From the NCBI GenBank assembly GCA_039545355.1, contig BCJJ01000011.1:144702-208701 (forward strand): DNA of 64,000 nt, in the 5' to 3' direction. The notes below the pieces were generated by a model that made no database searches, had not been told where the DNA came from, and was given only the letters and a program-made list of their open reading frames with translations. Both the position numbers and the translations under genes were made by a program. This DNA is from Trichosporon coremiiforme. Its lineage: Eukaryota > Basidiomycota > Tremellomycetes > Trichosporonales > Trichosporonaceae. Each line of letters opens with the position of its first letter. Position 1 is the stretch's first letter. Below are positions 1-10,031 of the stretch, in pieces.

Positions 1-318
1 GGCCAGTATGCACGGTGCGCTCTGCAGCTCCATTTGTCCGAGCTGCCAAGCATTCCTTTCGGCTCTACGCGGAGTTTCTAGGCATAAAGAGTACCGTTGC
101 ATGAGTTATGGATCAGAACATGAGCCACGGCGAGGTTGACGATGACGGGACCGTGCGCATCCGTTCGACTTAACCTGTGACCCTAGTTTAGTTTTCGGTG
201 GTTTGACCTGTCAAGCATTGGTCTCACCTTCTTCAGCAGCGAGCAGCGGTGCGCCAACGCGTGACTGGTATATCACATTCATTCGACTTCTATGTACAGT
301 GGTCCCTACGGAAGGTGT

Positions 319-571
319 CTACTCCTCACGGACGAGAGGAAAGATGAACAGATCACCCATGGGGCGGTTGCAGAATCGGCAGCGCTGGCACTTGTCGCCG
401 AGCACCTCACAGTAGGCTTCAGGTCAGTACATTTCTGAAGACCAACTCACCGCCCTCGTTCTTGCCGTCGTGGTCACCGTGGCAGCCGGGACGGATCTTG
501 CGGGTCGAGGTGACGTTGAAGGTAGGGAGAGCCTTGGGCTTGTTGGTCTTGAGACAAAGGAAGGCGAACAT
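319..571 (-). CDS. Small Cys-rich family protein, member 1 (72 aa)
   Basis: Exons are complement 451-571 and 319-416, with a 34-nt intron (GTGAGT donor, CTGAC branch, AAG acceptor). The joined frame is open from ATG at 571 to TAG at 319. A 32-residue N-terminal part with several Lys and Thr precedes the core, which begins RPGCHGDHDGKNEG and ends CQRCRFC. It fits C-x-G-D-x2-G-x-N-x4-C followed by C-x-F-C, the motif shared by the eight small genes in this window. The intron interrupts the codon two before the second core Cys, in phase 1, as in the other copies. A second likely intron (577-620, GTGAGT to CTGACAACAG) lies in the 5' leader. No convincing signal peptide or membrane segment is seen. 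The closing Cys cluster suggests metal binding, but that is inference; function is unknown. Confidence 0.72.
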
Positions 572-621
572 GGTCTCTGTTGTCAGCACTGTGAGGGGCA
601 AGGGGATGATTCTAACTCACC

Positions 622-1367
622 CTTGTTGCTCGAGGGGAAGAGGTTGAACCTGGAGGAATGAGAAAGCGAATTGCTCACCTCGTTGACATTTATCCACCCG
701 CTACCACTGTTAGCAGTGTTGAGAACGTCGGAGACAGCTGCCGCGATGCCGCCCCGCAAACATGTCGACTCCTCGATCCAGAATGCGGTAGAATTGCGCC
801 CCTCAGGAAGGTGAACGTGCCAAGACTCCCAAGACTTTGCGGACCAACGATGAGATGACAACGATGAGATGAGACGAGAGTTGCGACGCTGTGCCGTTCT
901 CCCTGTCGTACGCGGGTCGTGCACATTATCGTGCACCCTTTGCGGAGACGTCCTCGATTTGTCACTCGGGACCGCCGGACCGCACGCTACGCCGCCGTAG
1001 AGGATAATTGGGGTCATCGGGCGTGATGGAGAAATGGACGTTTCACAATGTGCAGTCCATATGGTGCCTGTTTCCAGAGACAGCGATGTGAAGACAGTTG
1101 ACACTTGTGCACAATGCTTTGCTCTGACAGCTTCACTCCAGTGACTCCAGTGAGCATTGCCAGCACTAATGTCAGTGACCCTCAAGCAATGGCCGTTATC
1201 AAGCGTTGTTGCATCGATTTCGAACCTGTAACACAAACCGACGCTCCGCTCAGAAGTTCCGCACGCTGCTCTCATGACATGGCTATGCATACATTTCGAC
1301 TTGTAGCAGGTCTCCTACAACCCTCTCTGGAGTGCTTGGTGAGAGCTCAATCCGCGAGAGTCTGGCG
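622..1367. other. Intergenic stretch between family members 1 and 2
   Basis: It holds the upstream region of member 1 and the 3' flank of member 2. A long minus-strand frame crosses it, but there is no family motif, no recognisable domain and frames are open on both strands, so I call no gene. Nothing else is seen. Confidence 0.5.
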
Positions 1368-1530
1368 TCACATGAACCGCTCGCAGTAGAAGCAGAAGAA
1401 CACCCCATCAAACCCCTGAACGGCACGAAACTCGCCTGGCTGTCAGCTCCGTATCCTACGTTGGCAGCCCACTGCCGCGATTGTCGCCGTCGTCGTCACC
1501 GTTGCATAGGTCTGTGTCGCGGTGTCCCAT
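1368..1530 (-). CDS. Small Cys-rich family protein, member 2 (41 aa)
   Basis: Exons are complement 1473-1530 and 1368-1435, with a 37-nt intron (GTGGGC donor, GCTGACAGCCAG acceptor side). ATG at 1530 is followed after seven residues by the core CNGDDDGDNRG, and the protein ends in CFYC plus four residues before TGA. The phase-1 intron sits exactly where it does in the other copies. One thing is odd: the residue at the second core Cys position is Phe (SEF), so this copy keeps only three of the four core cysteines. Both exons are below 70 nt. It may be a diverging or dying copy. Function unknown. Confidence 0.62.
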
Positions 1531-2352
1531 ATCGTTCTACTTGTTTTAGTGTCAGGCTAGCGGTTTTATTCTGAGGCGTGATATCGGACAGCGATTTGTC
1601 GACGTTTTGGATTGGGGTTGATGGAAAGAGACGATGGCGCTGATATTTAGACAGAGCGAATCGGCAAACCTGGCGACGAGACAGCAAGTGGGACGACAAG
1701 TCGGACTACGAGAAACAGTGCGCCGGCTTCGTGAGAACGCACACATCGTTGTCAGCATGACACGACGTCGCGATGGCGGGATGATGGGAAGCAACACACG
1801 AAGTGGCGCACACTTCTACGGCCATGACGTCTGGTAGCGGGTTCAGCCTCGACCTCCACTTCTCCCACTCCACATCTCTTCGATAGAGCGCTCGTGCAGC
1901 CACATGGCTCCCGTAACCGCTAAGGGGGCAGTGCGCCATTTTCGTGTCGATCAAGGCCCAAGCGTCAGAAAGTCAAAGCAGTGCACGGCATCAGTGGTGA
2001 CAAGCGACATGGAAGTGATGCATAGAGGGGTCTGATTCTAGCAGAGCCCCAAGAGATAAAGGTCGGGCGGCGGGCGTCGGAGGTTGGGCGTGAGATACGT
2101 GTGTGAGAACTCCAGGCCCGTCTAGGGCGGAAGTCTGTCGGGGCGTTGGCCGTAGGGATGAAGATTACGGACTGATGGGACTTTGATGAGATTTGGGAGT
2201 TTGCGGATTTTCGAATCTCCTCGATCTTCGATCTTCGGCCGTCAGGTCGCCAGCCACGCAGTAGCCGTTCCCTCGGGTCGAGAGTGAGAGTGAAGGCGGG
2301 TGTTGAGGGTGAGGGAGGGAGGGGTAATGAGGGCAGCATTGACGCGCTGCAG
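1531..2352. other. Intergenic stretch between family members 2 and 3
   Basis: I looked for the C-x-G-D core and the C-x-aromatic-C ending on both strands and found neither. Overlapping open frames are of the kind GC-rich DNA produces. No gene is supported. Confidence 0.5.
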
Positions 2353-2511
2353 CTACTCGATAGCCTGCAGACAGTAGGAGCAAAAAACGAGGTCGGCGAC
2401 CTGGACGGGGGCGCAGGTACCTGCTGTCAGCGAGTGTCCCCAAGGGGCAGCCAAGCTCATGAAATTCGTACATCCCGCGTTGTTACCGTTGTCGTCTCCG
2501 GAGCAGGGCAT
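2353..2511 (-). CDS. Small Cys-rich family protein, member 3 (35 aa)
   Basis: Exons are complement 2472-2511 and 2353-2420, with a 51-nt intron (GTACGA donor, CGCTGACAGCAG end). This is the shortest copy and almost pure motif: it opens MPCSGDDNGNNAG and closes VFCSYC plus five residues. The intron is in phase 1 at the standard codon, and splicing creates a Cys codon there. Cysteines fall at core positions 1, 12, 14, 25 and 28. With only 35 residues it would be ignored by most gene finders; its credibility comes from the match to its neighbours. Function unknown. Confidence 0.68.
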   Translation of the reverse strand: MPCSGDDNGNNAGCTNFMSLAAPWGHSLTAGTCAPVQVADLVFCSYCLQAIE

Positions 2512-3543
2512 TGTTATTGTTGGTATGGGTAAGGGGCGTGGGAGTCGAAACCGGAGTCGTAGTTGTAGTTGCTCGGGTGGTCGCGTTGGGGGTGATCGGG
2601 GGTCACGAGAGAATTAAGAGTGAGGAAGAGAGGTTATAAGGAGGTCGGCGTGAAGGTTTGAGGGCGTTGGTGGAGCTGGTGGTGCGAAAGTACCGAAAGG
2701 ACAGTGAATGAGAGTAAGAGTGCAGTGTTGACAGCGTTGCTGGCTGTGCTCCCGTTTCGTGGAGAGCTAGGAGTGGAGGCAAGAGGGGATGTCGATCTGC
2801 ACCTTGCGCCCCCGCGGACCGACGCCCCGACGCTCCATCGCCCCGAACAGCGAAACACACACGCGTCTTATCTGACCCCCATTTGTGCCGCAGTAAGTGC
2901 TCATTGACACGGCGCAGAGCGCCCAGTTCCTGACACGGCCGGAAGGTTGCGCGGGTTGGTCACCTCAGCGAGTCGCTCCCAAGCCTCAGGCTGAGGTGTG
3001 GGCCGTGTGTTGTGCCCCCTTGTTCTTCGACTCGCATGCGCATTTACCTGTGTCACTATGGATTGACTAGTGAAGTAGCAGTACCAGCGATGCCAGCGGT
3101 GCCAGATCTCGAGCGGAGCGATACCGCCGGGATCCAAGTCGGATCTGGGCGGAGCCGTCCGGCGATTTTCTGAGAATCGTCTCCTGGCTAAATCTGCCAC
3201 ACTCGCCCCTGTTGCCCGCCTCTCTGGCATCTGTTGGATTGCGACCGAGCTCCGGCGGACGATGGTGTAGATAGACATGCTTCAGTGCACGGTGCGTGCA
3301 GACATGCTTGTTGTGACTCCCCGCCCAGGTGCGCTGTGCACGCAGCCCAGCGTCGGCTCCGCACCACTCGCCCATCTGCGCATCCTGTCTCACCCATAAC
3401 GCAAAAGTCTCGGTCGTCTCCACAGCTCCAACGTCTCCTTCCTTCCCAACTTCACTGCTCGAGTCCACGAAACTGCTGAATAGCTCCAACGACGCCCTCA
3501 CCAGTGCTTACCTGATTCCAACGACCGGCGACTGGACCTTGCA
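2512..3543. other. Divergent intergenic region between members 3 and 4
   Basis: This kilobase separates a minus-strand and a plus-strand family member, so it should hold both upstream regions. Frames with scattered cysteines occur around 3200-3400, but none shows the family spacing. No gene is called. Confidence 0.5.
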
Positions 3544-3742
3544 ATGAGCCGCAAGCTCAAGCCCGACCCCATTACGCCCGGCATGTGCGCCGGCGACTAC
3601 CTTGGCGACAACCGCAATCGTGAGCTACGGCACGCCGACGCACTGCCCCAAGCTGATGCCAGGTCCCTGCCACTTCCTCTGCAACAGGGAGAAGCGGTAC
3701 CTCGTTTGCGGATACTGCTATCGCTGTCTCTGGACTGCCTGA
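3544..3742 (+). CDS. Small Cys-rich family protein, member 4 (51 aa)
   Basis: Exons are 3544-3619 and 3663-3742, with a 43-nt intron (GTGAGC donor, CTGATGCCAG end). It starts at ATG 3544 and ends TGG ACT GCC TGA. The core reads PGMCAGDYLGDNRNR across the splice, then PCHFLCNREKR and a C-x-Y-C ending with one further Cys (VCGYCYRCLW). The phase-1 intron position is identical to the other copies. It is the only plus-strand member in the 0.3-6 kb cluster, so the array is not a simple head-to-tail tandem. The leader region is pyrimidine-rich, as is usual upstream of genes in this window. Function unknown. Confidence 0.72.
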
Positions 3743-4288
3743 CGATGCCCTCCTCACTTGTTGGGCCGAGCTCAATTCCTCAGTCCTTCTCGCACCGTAC
3801 CCTCCGCACCGTCACACCTAGTCTTCGACTTTAGGTAGCGCCCGCCTCCACCTCCACCTTTCCAGCCATACCCAACAACCCAGACCAGTCACCCCTCACG
3901 CTGGGCCAGCTGTACCCGAAACACTAGCATCTACACGTGCCACGGGAGAGTAACGGAATGTACAATGAAATGCATGCATGCTACAAAAGAGTGGGTTTTT
4001 ATACAACGTGATCGTCAGGGCTCCTCTTGCCGGCGGCCGGAGTGGCCGGATGAGAGTGCAAGGGTGAATTGTATCAGGGTTGGGGGCGCGGGGCTCCGTG
4101 CTGGGTGATTTAAGCTTTCGGCTGTCGACGCCGCCTAGGCTATAGGCTGTTTGCTTTGTGTTTGTTGTGCTGGCGTTACCAACTCTTGGGAAGGGATCGA
4201 AGTGCGGTGTGCGATGCAGTGAGGCAGACTTGAGGCGTGGATACGGCGTGTTGATCTCGGGGAGACATGCGAAGATGGAGTACTGGCG
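3743..4288. other. Intergenic stretch between convergent members 4 and 5
   Basis: Members 4 and 5 converge here, so this is shared 3' flanking DNA. It includes an A-rich patch near 3960-4010 that could serve polyadenylation. No gene is seen. Confidence 0.45.
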
Positions 4289-4520
4289 TTACGAGTGCCG
4301 CCAGAGCGACATGGACAGCCTCCTTAGCCATCCCTTCTCCTGTCGCATGGGGGTGAGGAAGTGCCAGAGCGTCACTTTCTGGCAGAACTGGCACCAGAGT
4401 TTCTCCTCACTGAGTCGGACGAGATGGCAGGGTGCTGCTGTTAGCTTACGGAGGTTCGGGAAACAGCTTACCGCCGGCATTGCGCGAGCACGAGTCGCCG
4501 ACGCACGGGACGTCGACCAT
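4289..4520 (-). CDS. Small Cys-rich family protein, member 5 (64 aa)
   Basis: Exons are complement 4472-4520 and 4289-4434, with a 37-nt intron (GTAAGC donor, GCTAACAGCAG end; an alternative acceptor three bases earlier keeps the frame). From ATG 4520 the core is PCVGDSCSRNAG, then APCHLVRLSEEK, then CQFC. A 26-residue basic and Trp-containing tail follows (KGWLRRL, SLWRHS). The core Gly after D-x2 is Ser here, while Cys, Asp and Asn positions are kept. The frame is open far upstream of 4520 without another ATG, so an upstream exon cannot be excluded. Function unknown. Confidence 0.68.
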
Positions 4521-5185
4521 GCCGTACTCGCTTGGAGGGCCGCAGCTATCGTGCGAGCTGCAGGTCGCGCAGGTCGAGTCGGACCCGACGCTACTGAGGC
4601 GATTCGTGCGGGCTGGAATGGTGAAGATGTTGATGTGGAGGAGGAGTGGAAGGTGTTCTGGTGCTGATACGATGGTGGGATGACGGGGGTCCGGGGACGC
4701 GTGCCCGTCAGGAGCCAGTTCAGGATCTAAACGAGGAGTCGTGTGAGGTGATAGCGAGGTTGGTCGTGAGAGCGAGAGTGATAGGGTCAACGGTGTCCAC
4801 CCAAGAGGAGATGTGTAAGGCGTAGTGTGTTGTGTTGAGATGATTTGAGTTGAGCGTTATGGGAAAAGTCGACGTCGGCGTCGGTGCATCCCGGCTGTTG
4901 CTGGATCTGGCACGAGGCTAAGGAGGCGCAATTACCGCACGATCCCGGTTCCTCGGATCTGATTCTTTCCCCGGCGTGATATTTCTGTCATCAGCTCCAG
5001 ACACCTTTCTTGAAGCTCACTGTATTGTACAGATGCTGGGTATGCTTGGTATGCGATGCTATGCAGTGTGCAGAGTGATGTGGTGGGCGGTGTTGCGGCT
5101 GTGCGTTGTTGGCGGGGGCTGAAAGGACGAGGAACCGAAAGTGGAGGTGGAGGTGGAGGCGTTTGTTTTGGCCTTTTCAGCGTCG
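4521..5185. other. Intergenic stretch between members 5 and 6
   Basis: Contains the upstream region of member 5 and the 3' flank of member 6. Short ATGC/TATGC-rich iterations occur near 5030-5070. No gene is supported. Confidence 0.45.
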
Positions 5186-5546
5186 TTACTGAGCAGCGGC
5201 CGCTGTGACGGTCGCGGCGGTAGCAGCCGGTGCGGCGCGGAGTGCGCGATCGAATAGGTCGTATGCGAACCCGTACTCAATCCTGCAGAAATAGCAGTAG
5301 TGTCCGTCGTCGTAGGGTAGGAACCAGCAGAGTCCTGATCGTCAGTTTGCATGCGAAGCCGTCTAACTCACGGCTTGCGTTGTGCCGCGAGGGCCGGGAA
5401 CCGGCACAGAAGATGATGACGCGGGGGCAGCCGGGGATCTGAACGTATTGCTGCGGCGCTTTCCCCGTGGTTTGCTGTTCAGGTTGGGAGACGGCTTTGG
5501 CGGGGACGGGGGTGGGATCTGCGGCAGTATCTGGAGTCTGGCTCAT
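5186..5546 (-). CDS. Small Cys-rich family protein, member 6 (107 aa)
   Basis: Exons are complement 5372-5546 and 5186-5334, with a 37-nt intron (GTGAGT donor, CTGACGATCAG end). It is the longest copy. A Pro/Gln-rich N-terminal stretch of about 45 residues precedes the core CAGSRPSRHNAS-R-LC, then WFLPYDDGHY and CYFC, and an Ala-rich tail ends the protein. Core Asp is replaced by Ser and the first spacing is one residue longer (C-x13-C), yet the phase-1 intron still lies two codons before the second Cys. This is the most divergent member, and the intron position is the strongest argument for membership. Function unknown. Confidence 0.66.
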
Positions 5547-5848
5547 TACGATAAGCTCTTGAGGAAGACTTCGATGATGGTGAAGGTGAGTGGAGCGAGG
5601 TGGGTTAGTCGTAGTGCACCGACCAGACGCACAGACGCACAGTCCGTACGCGTAGCGTGCACCTGGAGTGAGACAGTCCCTTCGCCGCAGCTTCGCGCAG
5701 TGATCCGCGTCCTGGCCTCCTCATCGCTATGCGCTATGCCATGGATTGACCCCTTCAGACTCCTTCAAATTAGCAACGCCTCTGTACTGACCACTTCAAG
5801 CTTCGGCAGACGACGTCGAAGAGGTGGAGAGCATACAGAAGCATCAGA

Positions 5849-6017
5849 CTACCACTTAACAGCCTTGGAGCACCACTTGCAAACCCAGCCGTGATGCTTG
5901 TGCTTGACGGGGTTGCAGAATTCTACCCAGGTCAGCGCAGAGCTCTCACGAAGGATCGGAAAGCTCACGGTCCTGGTTGATGCCGCGGTAGTCGCCAGTG
6001 CAGAGGATGGCGATCAT
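5849..6017 (-). CDS. Small Cys-rich family protein, member 7 (40 aa)
   Basis: Exons are complement 5969-6017 and 5849-5922, with a 46-nt intron (GTGAGC donor, GCTGACCTGGGTAG end). ATG 6017 gives MIAILCTGDYRGINQDQFC, an exact fit to C-x-G-D-x2-G-x-N-x4-C. His- and Lys-rich NPVKHKHHGWV then leads to CKWC and a short Lys-rich end before TAG. The His cluster beside the Cys pair makes metal binding plausible, but that is inference. It is the last member of the left cluster. Function unknown. Confidence 0.7.
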
Positions 6018-7015
6018 GGTGCTCGCGAGGGCATGAGTAGAGAGGGTGAGCTGACAGAACTTGCGGGAGGTCGGTTTGACGATCGTTTGATTAGGACCGA
6101 CGGGTAAGAGTAGGCGTGGGAGAAGGAAGCATCAAGCTCCGTGCGATGAGGGCGGCAAGCGAGCAAGAGCGTCGAGCTCGGCAGGGTCAAGCTGATTGTT
6201 GAGGGATGTGAGCTTCCTAAGCATCACCTGTGGCTTAAGTATCTCAAGACGTTGTATAGAAAAGACGGGCGGAACAGTCGTACGTCATGTACGTCGTCAC
6301 GACGCAACGAGACCTTTGTCGAACATCGTGCTTTGTGCGTGTCCTGAGATCCGGATGTGCTATGCGCAGCGGAGAGACTGATTGAGCAGCACTGGATGAG
6401 CCTGGCCGCCGGGAAGGCCGCGAGTCTTTGCGCTCTGCACCGCTGGGTGGTTGGGGCGCTGGGTCATGGAGTGAGGTGGGGCGTGGGAGGTGGGGAGCGG
6501 ATGGAACAGACCTGGCCGCGACCTGGGCGCGCATATGATGCACACAGGGAGAGTCGTGCAATGCGGAGCATTCAACCAGCGGCCGTCATTGCTTTATCCT
6601 TATCTGCCAGCTTGCGTTAATCTGCCACACCTCTGTCGCAAGTGAACGAAGCCGTGAAGTGGCCAGGAGTAGAGAAGACGCTGTCAGCCATCATGGAAGC
6701 CTATGCGCCGGCCTATGCCTAGCAACCAAGTCGATCGGGGCGTCAAAAGTCGTCGTGCCACCGACGATGACTCGTGAACCCACTCTCCGCCTAGATCTGC
6801 AGATCAGCCGCTACAGAACCCAATGCATCTTCTTTCTTTTATCTATGAACTTTTGTTACAACCAACAACACTCTTCACGCTCATACCTTCTCCGTAACCT
6901 TGCCTCCGTCCTCGTCATCGTCCTGTGTCGGAGCATCTGTCGCCTGTCCGCTAACAGTAGCACCAGCAGTAGAAGCTGAGTATTTCGGAGGGGACGCAGG
7001 CAGAGAATTGGATGT
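6018..7015. other. Intergenic stretch between member 7 and the otubain gene
   Basis: About 1 kb with upstream DNA of member 7 and the 3' flank of the otubain gene. Both strands carry open frames without any recognisable motif or family core. Nothing is called. Confidence 0.5.
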
Positions 7016-8607
7016 CTACGGGGACAGGTTGGAGCGCGGGGACGGGAGCTCGACTTGCGCTGAGGAGTGCGGGGACTCTGGCTCCGGCGCGGCGAGTCCA
7101 GAGCCAGAGGCAGCAGCGCCGGAAGCAGCAGCGGCGGCGGAGCTTCCAGCCGCAGCGGAAGAGCCGGCAGCAGCAGTTGTGGCCGGCGCCTCAGTCGATG
7201 CAACGATGTGCAGGCCCTCCTGAGGCGGCCTGACCTTCTTGGGCGATGTCGGGGGCGACTTGGCCGTCGAGCGCGATTTGGGCTGCCGTCCGGCCGCAGA
7301 AGCGGCGACTTCTCGTTCCTGCCTTGCGAGCTCGGCGTGCATGTTGTCCTTCGTGACGACGTCAAAGTGTCCGGGTCTGGTTGTCAGTTGAACTCGCAGC
7401 CTTTCAACTCACCGATACAGCAGTGTCAGGGGCCTGGCGTCCTCGCTGGCGGCGTTGTCGCCGACCTCGAGCCAGACGTCGTCCCCTTGGCTCTGGTCGA
7501 GATACGCAACGCGGACGGGCATACGGAGTGCGCTCGCCAGCGCCGTGATCTGAACATTGTCCGCTTCCTTGCCGCACGGCTCGACCTCCTCCCTCGCAAA
7601 CTGCTCGGGGGATATCGGCTCGAAAGTCACGGGCGAGAACAGGAAGGCCGCGAAGCGATCCTCGTGCGTCCTGATGTATGCGCCGGTGATGAGGCGCAGG
7701 GCGACGACGATGTAGTTGCTCCGCTCGGGATCTTGGAGGAGCTGCAGGAGGGAGTACTCTGTCGGTTCGTTGCCCGGGGACGGGGAGACGAAGCTGCTCA
7801 CGGCCCCGATCAGGGGGTCCATGAACTCCTCGACCTGGATGTCAGCTGAAGGTGGCCGCCAGAGAGCTCACAAGATCAGCCTGGAAGCCAGCGCTCTGCA
7901 TCGAGGGAAGCGTCGCGTTGATAACGGCGAGCGCGGCCTCGGCATCTTCCTTCGGCGAGGGCGCGTACAGGATGCGCAGGAGGTAGGCGAGCGTGAACGC
8001 TGTCTGTCAGCTCAGCCCAACCATCTAGCTCACATCGGTAGAAACAGTCTCCGTCACCACGCGCGCGCCAAGCCTGGTCCCACCCGTTCGCCTCGAGGTC
8101 CTCCAGTTTGCGCAGCACAGCAGGGCTGCCGTGTAGGTACTCCTGCCGGATAGCGAGGAGGGGTACAGGGCCAGTGAGCAGGGGCTGTCATGTCAGCTGA
8201 AGGACTAACGGGTAGCTCACCTGCTTCAGCACATCCGCCTGTATTCCCTCAGTCAACCTCGCAATCTCCTGATCCGTGAGGGAAGAGAGCGCGGTCGTCT
8301 CGTCAATAACCCGTTCGGGCCGGGGCGTGCGTGCCCCGCTCGCGTACCCGCCCTGGTTCTCCCATGTCATGCCCGCGTCGGCGGCGGCCATGGCGCTGGC
8401 CATGAACTCGGACATCGGAGCTGCATTCGCGTAAGCCGCATTCCCGGTGCGCGAAGCGGAGCGGCTGTGGGCGGCGGCGGGCGTGCTCGTCCCGGAAGCA
8501 GCAGCGGAGGTTGGTTTCGGCCTAGGCTTGCTCCCAGAGCTCGACGGGGGCGTAGGGCGCTTGTTGTCGTCCTTACTCGCGCCGAAGACCTTGTTGAGCC
8601 ATCCCAT
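7016..8607 (-). CDS. Otubain-type ubiquitin thioesterase (OTU cysteine peptidase, C65)
   Basis: Five exons: complement 8221-8607, 8034-8184, 7872-7999, 7413-7834 and 7016-7376 (482 aa). The first 130 residues are Ser/Pro/Ala-rich low complexity. The catalytic Cys lies in RGDGDCFYR (about residue 176), immediately before an intron, and continues SFTLAYLLRIL. The catalytic His lies in LLYRPGHFDVV (about residue 366), as in the OTUB1 ending PGHYD. The middle part (LRLITGAYIRTHEDRF) is also otubain-like. Otubains remove Lys48-linked ubiquitin and can inhibit E2 enzymes in cytosol and nucleus; that is family knowledge. The final 100 residues are an Ala/Ser/Pro tail not found in human OTUB1. The upstream region is shared with the divergent Vma12-type gene. 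Confidence 0.88.
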
Positions 8608-8914
8608 GGTGCAGTGTTGATGGATGGGGGAATGGCAACGAGGCAACGAAGGCCAGCTGATAAGAAGTCCGGAGACTAGATCCCAGATCCAGACGACGCG
8701 ACCATGACGTTGGCCTCTGACGCAGCTTGGCGCAGTCAGCCCTGGCTGGACTCGGCAACAAACCATGTTGCCACCCAAGCCGGGTCACGTGCCCGGCATC
8801 CTGCCCGATCGCCTTGTACGCCCGCCGGTCTGGCGCGTCGAAATGTCGAGACGCTGACGCTGCTGCTTGTCAACAACAATCCATCTCAACTGCACAGCAA
8901 CACGATCGACACGA
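8608..8914. promoter_or_regulatory. Divergent promoter between otubain and VMA12 genes
   Basis: A 307-nt intergenic region lies between two start codons on opposite strands and so must hold both promoters and 5' leaders. No TATA box or named operator is evident. Confidence 0.55.
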
Positions 8915-9950
8915 ATGGCGTCGACAAAGCTGGTTCTCCAGCCGCACCTGCGGCAACGCCTCGATACTGTCTCTCCCCTCCTCGACGGCGAGCTGCGGAA
9001 GGAGCTCGAGGCTGTGCTCGCCCAGCCTGAGGTGGAGGCGAGCCACGCAAGCGCGCCGCTTGCTGGCGGCGAGGAAGGATCAGACATCGCCCCACAGAAG
9101 GAGGAGTCACATTCCAGCGTGACAGAAGCAACGCCAGCTGTCGACCCTTCAGCTTCCACGGACGAGACAGAGAAGTCGGAGAAGACGGATGTCGGCGGAG
9201 AGGACGCCGAGGATGAACAGCCCGAGATCATCCCACCAACAGTCGATGTCGACCTTCTCGATCGATTATCTCGCTGGACGTCGGGACAAGGAGCTTCTCT
9301 CCGAAAAGCAGGCCTCGGTGAGTTATCTTGTTATTGGACCCAGCCAACCCCAGACCCCGCCGAATACAGCTACATAGCCCTCCTGGCGGGTACATCAGCG
9401 TACCTTCCCCGAGCCCAAGTCCGCGCGCTCCGGGACGCAGAGCAAGCCAGCGAGAAGGTAAGCTTTATTCTTTCACTTGCAGAGCTGACCCCAGCCCTCC
9501 CCTTATTTGCCGTCACACCTCTCCGCAACCCTGCAACCGACTTTCGCCTCCGAGTATCGACAACTGACCCGACTCCTGTCGACGATTCTGAACATTCTCT
9601 TCTCGGTTTTCGGATGCGGGTTCGCAGCGTACGTTGCTGCTACCACGGGCGCGGGGTGGAGCCGCGAGAATGCCGTTCTGCTTGCTGTTGCCGTCGGCGC
9701 CATCGTTGGCGTAGCGGACGCGGGCATCGTGTTCCTGTACAAGAGACGGGTTAAGGAAGATGGCGTGCGGAGCGCGAAGTTGAGGGCGAAGTATAGTCGG
9801 GGTACGGGGGCTACGGGCGTACTCCTTGAACGAGACGGGGAGGGCGAGATCACGAAGGAAATCGCGGTCGCGGTGGGTGAAGGGACGGTCATCCCCGCCC
9901 CGAAGCGGGAAGTGAGGCTGCGCCGACGGGCGGTGGGAGAGAAGCATTAG
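8915..9950 (+). CDS. VMA12: V-ATPase assembly factor, Vma12/TMEM199 type
   Basis: Exons are 8915-9317, 9354-9457 and 9495-9950 (320 aa). The N-terminal 100 residues are acidic (TDETEKSEKTD). A conserved middle part reads LLAGTSAYLPRA, matching the family pattern of a short loop ending in Y-[LI]-P before a basic helix. SEYRQLTRLL then leads into two hydrophobic segments at about 196-218 and 228-250, as in Vma12/TMEM199. The protein acts in the ER membrane, helping to assemble the V0 sector of the vacuolar ATPase; that is family knowledge. The third exon starts after a GCTGACCCCAG acceptor. The C-terminal tail is basic (PKREVRLRRR). Identification rests on architecture and short motifs. Confidence 0.75.
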
Positions 9951-10031
9951 AGCTGTTATAGAATGACTAGATGTATGCATGGTAATATGGTATGCTGGGT
10001 ATATGCTATGAATGAGGGTGAGGGTGTTACG

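Noticed and set aside
583..1290. A 235-codon minus-strand open frame upstream of family member 1
   Set aside because: No ATG context, no motif, composition like random translation, and it ends inside the proposed leader intron of member 1.
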